NCBI GenBank assembly: GCA_030668065.1
Contig: DAOUUS010000117.1
Span: 1 to 5,516 of the forward strand
Reading direction: 5' to 3'
Source of the DNA: Candidatus Methanophagales archaeon
Lineage (GTDB): Archaea; Halobacteriota; Syntropharchaeia; Alkanophagales; Methanospirareceae
Length of the DNA: 5,516 nucleotides
This document shows, one piece after another, positions 4,048 to 5,516 of this stretch (position 1 is the first letter of the stretch; each line of letters begins with the position of its first letter). The translations under genes and the position numbers were made by a program. A model generated the notes under the pieces. It did not search any database. It saw only the letters and a list, made by a program, of their open reading frames with translations, and was not told where the DNA came from.

Positions 4048-5367
4048 TTACGGGCACTCGCCGAAAGTCCATGCGTTTATTTCGCCGCTGCTACATGCCT
4101 CGCATTTGTTATCATATGTTCTCCCGTTATTGCCACAGACAGGCACGTATTCGCGTGTACACGCTTTATTCTGTATCTGTTCCTCGGTGCAAGGAGTCCA
4201 AACGTTGGCACATTCGCCCGCGGTCCATGCGTTTATTTCGCCGCTGCTACATGCACTGCATTTGTTTCCGTATGTCTTACCATTATCACCGCAAACAGGC
4301 GTGTAATCGGCAGTACAAATTTCCGCTTTTTTCTGTTCCTCTGTGCAATTTACCCACACTGGAGGTGGGCATTCTCCTTCAGTCCATGAGTTCACTTCGC
4401 CGCTACTACATGCCACGCATTTGTTATCATATGTATTCCCGTTATTGCCACAGACAGGCACGTATTCCATCGTACACGCTTTATTCTGTTTCTGTTCCTC
4501 TGTGCAAGTGGTCCATTTTTGCGGGCACTCGCCGAAAGTCCATGCGCTTATTTCGCCGCTGCTGCAGGCCTCGCATTTGTTACTGTATGTCTTCCCGTTA
4601 TTGCCACAGACCGGCACGTATTCCATCGTACACGCTTTATTCTGTATCTGTTCCGTGGTGCAAGGGGTCCAAACGTTGGCACATTCGCCAGCAGTCCATG
4701 CGTTTATTTCGCCGCTGCTGCAGGCCACGCATTTGTTACTGTATGTATTCCCGTTATTGCCACAGACCGGTACGTATTCTCGCGTACACGCTTGATTCTG
4801 TTTCTGTTCCTCTGTGCAAGTAGTCCACACAGGTGGTGGGCACTCGCCCGCGGTCCATGCGTCTATTTCGCCGCTGCTACATGCCTCGCATTTGTTACTG
4901 TATGTCTTACCGTCATCACCGCAGACAGGCGTGTAATCTAACGTACAAATTTCCGCCTTTTTCTCTTCGACAGTACATTGAACCCACTTTTGTACTAATC
5001 CACACGTTTCCTCGCACGCTGCCAGTGTATGAAATGGTACTGTACCTTCGCAGCCGCCCCAAATGAATTCTTTACATGTTTGTGTCTCTTTGTCGAAGTA
5101 GTACTTAGGTATTGCTGCTCTGCAAGGGCCTACGTCTGGCTCCAGGTCACATCTGTCCTTGCCTGCTACGGCAAGCTCGGCTTTTGTCGCAGGCTCAGCT
5201 TCTGCCGTACTAGGTCGCTGTTCGTCTTTCGTCTCGGACTCCACGCTTGATTTATCTACCTGGTGCTCGTCTTCCGTCTCTGGCTTCACTTCGGACTTAT
5301 CCACGCAGCCTGAAATGGCAATTAGCCCAATAACGACAAGTACCAATACTACATAGTGCTTTTTCAT
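4048..5367 (-). CDS. Secreted lipoprotein with one Kunitz and six Kazal domains (multi-headed serine-protease inhibitor)
   Basis: This 439-residue protein is predicted to bind and block extracellular serine proteases from the cell surface. A lipoprotein signal (MKKHYVVLVLVVIGL, lipobox ISGC, Cys21) is followed by an acidic linker (22-72) with a 15-residue internal duplication. The Kunitz/BPTI domain has cysteines 73, 82, 98, 106, 118 and 122, with P1 Arg83 in GPCRA. Six Kazal domains start at cysteines 131, 184, 236, 288, 341 and 393. Each has six cysteines and PVCG-(D/N)-(D/N)-G-x-TY-x-NKC-x-AC. By comparison with ovomucoid, the P1 residues are Leu143, Arg196, Met248, Met300, Ala353 and Arg405. 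Domain assignment is firm; targets are inferred. Such inhibitors are mainly known from animals and are sporadic in microbes, so transfer is possible. A GGAG site 7 nt upstream supports the start, and a strong terminator follows the stop. Possible targets are proteases of partner bacteria or grazers. Confidence 0.94.
   Translation of the reverse strand: MKKHYVVLVLVVIGLIAISGCVDKSEVKPETEDEHQVDKSSVESETKDEQRPSTAEAEPATKAELAVAGKDRCDLEPDVGPCRAAIPKYYFDKETQTCKEFIWGGCEGTVPFHTLAACEETCGLVQKWVQCTVEEKKAEICTLDYTPVCGDDGKTYSNKCEACSSGEIDAWTAGECPPPVWTTCTEEQKQNQACTREYVPVCGNNGNTYSNKCVACSSGEINAWTAGECANVWTPCTTEQIQNKACTMEYVPVCGNNGKTYSNKCEACSSGEISAWTFGECPQKWTTCTEEQKQNKACTMEYVPVCGNNGNTYDNKCVACSSGEVNSWTEGECPPPVWVNCTEEQKKAEICTADYTPVCGDNGKTYGNKCSACSSGEINAWTAGECANVWTPCTEEQIQNKACTREYVPVCGNNGRTYDNKCEACSSGEINAWTFGECP
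4051..4986 (-). repeat. Six tandem Kazal-encoding repeats in two three-domain blocks
   Basis: Six units of 156 or 159 bp run from Trp128 to the C-terminus. First-cysteine spacings are 53, 52, 52, 53 and 52 residues, so the pattern repeats exactly every 157 residues (471 bp). The block boundary is at 4515/4516. Linkers follow the same order in both blocks: GECPPPV, GECAN, then FGECP. The units are highly similar at the DNA level: GTCCATGCG(T/C)(T/C)TATTTCGCCGCTGCT recurs with few changes in + strand orientation. Long frames on the + strand through this region are shadows of the repeat. Confidence 0.95.
5002..5151 (-). other. Kunitz (BPTI-type) inhibitor domain within the lipoprotein gene
   Basis: Cysteine spacing is 8, 15, 7, 11 and 3 residues (Cys73 to Cys122). 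The family pattern is 8, 15, 7, 12, 3, so one residue is missing in the loop between the fourth and fifth cysteines, which normally carries the GGNxNxF segment and here reads EGTVPF. The reactive loop GPCRAAIP has P1 Arg83, predicting trypsin-like targets. The Y-Y-F and F-I-W-G-G-C core residues are intact. Confidence 0.9.
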
Positions 5368-5374
5368 TTTTTGT

Positions 5375-5378
5375 CTCC
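5375..5378 (-). promoter_or_regulatory. Shine-Dalgarno GGAG of the inhibitor gene
   Basis: On the minus strand TAGGAGACAAAAAATG places GGAG 7 nt before the ATG at 5367. It fixes this start and shows that the message has a leader. Confidence 0.7.
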
Positions 5379-5387
5379 TATATTATG

Positions 5388-5393
5388 TATATA
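5388..5393 (-). promoter_or_regulatory. Candidate TATA box of the inhibitor gene
   Basis: GGGTATATACAT follows a purine-rich stretch on the minus strand, which looks like a BRE-TATA pair. It is only about 23 nt above the ATG, so a start 25 nt downstream would remove the Shine-Dalgarno. A second AT-rich candidate, TTATTATAC, at about 5445-5453 would give a leader of some 55 nt that keeps the site and may be the true promoter. Confidence 0.35.
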
Positions 5394-5516
5394 CCCTTTT
5401 TTTTTCGTTTTTTTGATTTAGTTGGTTATCACATAAGATCTGACGTATAATAAGCTTTTCGGTTATTATGTTGGCTATACAATTACAAAAACGCTAAGAA
5501 ACACGGAATGTTTTAA

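Noticed and set aside
4071..4823. Long + strand open frame (250 codons) and several others opposite the inhibitor gene
   Set aside because: They are repetitive antisense shadows of the Kazal repeats. The minus-strand frame has a lipobox, ordered cysteines and a Shine-Dalgarno.
4051..4986. Regular repeats considered as a CRISPR array
   Set aside because: The period is 156-159 bp with no short conserved repeat and variable spacers. The repeats encode Kazal domains in frame.
5447..5469. ATAATAA/TTATTAT hairpin
   Set aside because: Only A-T pairs with a nine-base loop in AT-rich DNA. Easily chance and lacking a terminator-type T-run.

Overview
The window looks like a piece of an archaeal chromosome, most likely a euryarchaeon of the methanogen or methane-oxidiser type. 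The evidence is a single-chain archaeal Dph2, a phosphorylase matching the methanogen thioinosine-salvage enzyme, TATA-type promoters, and an ORF-less group II intron of the kind known from Methanosarcina. The exact lineage (an ANME archaeon, for example) is inference only.

Layout: (1) 1-441 is the 3' part of a group II intron on the + strand. Domains V and VI and the 3' splice boundary are readable. The reverse-transcriptase gene that normally fills domain IV is gone except for a seven-codon start remnant. (2) 442-922 has no convincing gene. It holds a run of nested inverted repeats that could be a structured RNA or a decayed mobile element, followed by T-tracts. (3) 923-2652, leftward, is a two-gene unit: dph2 (first step of diphthamide synthesis on EF-2), then an S-methyl-5'-thioinosine phosphorylase-like enzyme. 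(4) 2653-2827 is a divergent promoter region with a 16-bp perfect palindrome between the two TATA boxes. (5) 2828-3640, rightward, is a membrane-anchored thioredoxin-fold protein with a CPSC motif. (6) 3641-4047 is a non-coding spacer with an imperfect inverted-repeat element, related phased repeats and a strong leftward terminator. (7) 4048-5367, leftward, is a secreted lipoprotein with one Kunitz (BPTI) domain and six Kazal domains, a multi-headed serine-protease inhibitor. (8) 5368-5516 is its promoter region.

The most unusual item is the Kunitz-Kazal lipoprotein. Its seven predicted reactive sites carry different P1 residues (R, L, R, M, M, A, R), which implies a broad-spectrum inhibitor of extracellular proteases. 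Its Kazal array is a three-domain block duplicated with an exact 157-residue period. The gene next to it encodes an exported CxxC thioredoxin-like protein. With 42 cysteines expected to form 21 disulfides, that protein may help fold the inhibitor, though this link rests only on proximity and biochemistry.

Dph2 and the phosphorylase are housekeeping genes with no obvious shared pathway. They share direction and a 47-bp gap, and the second may also have its own promoter.
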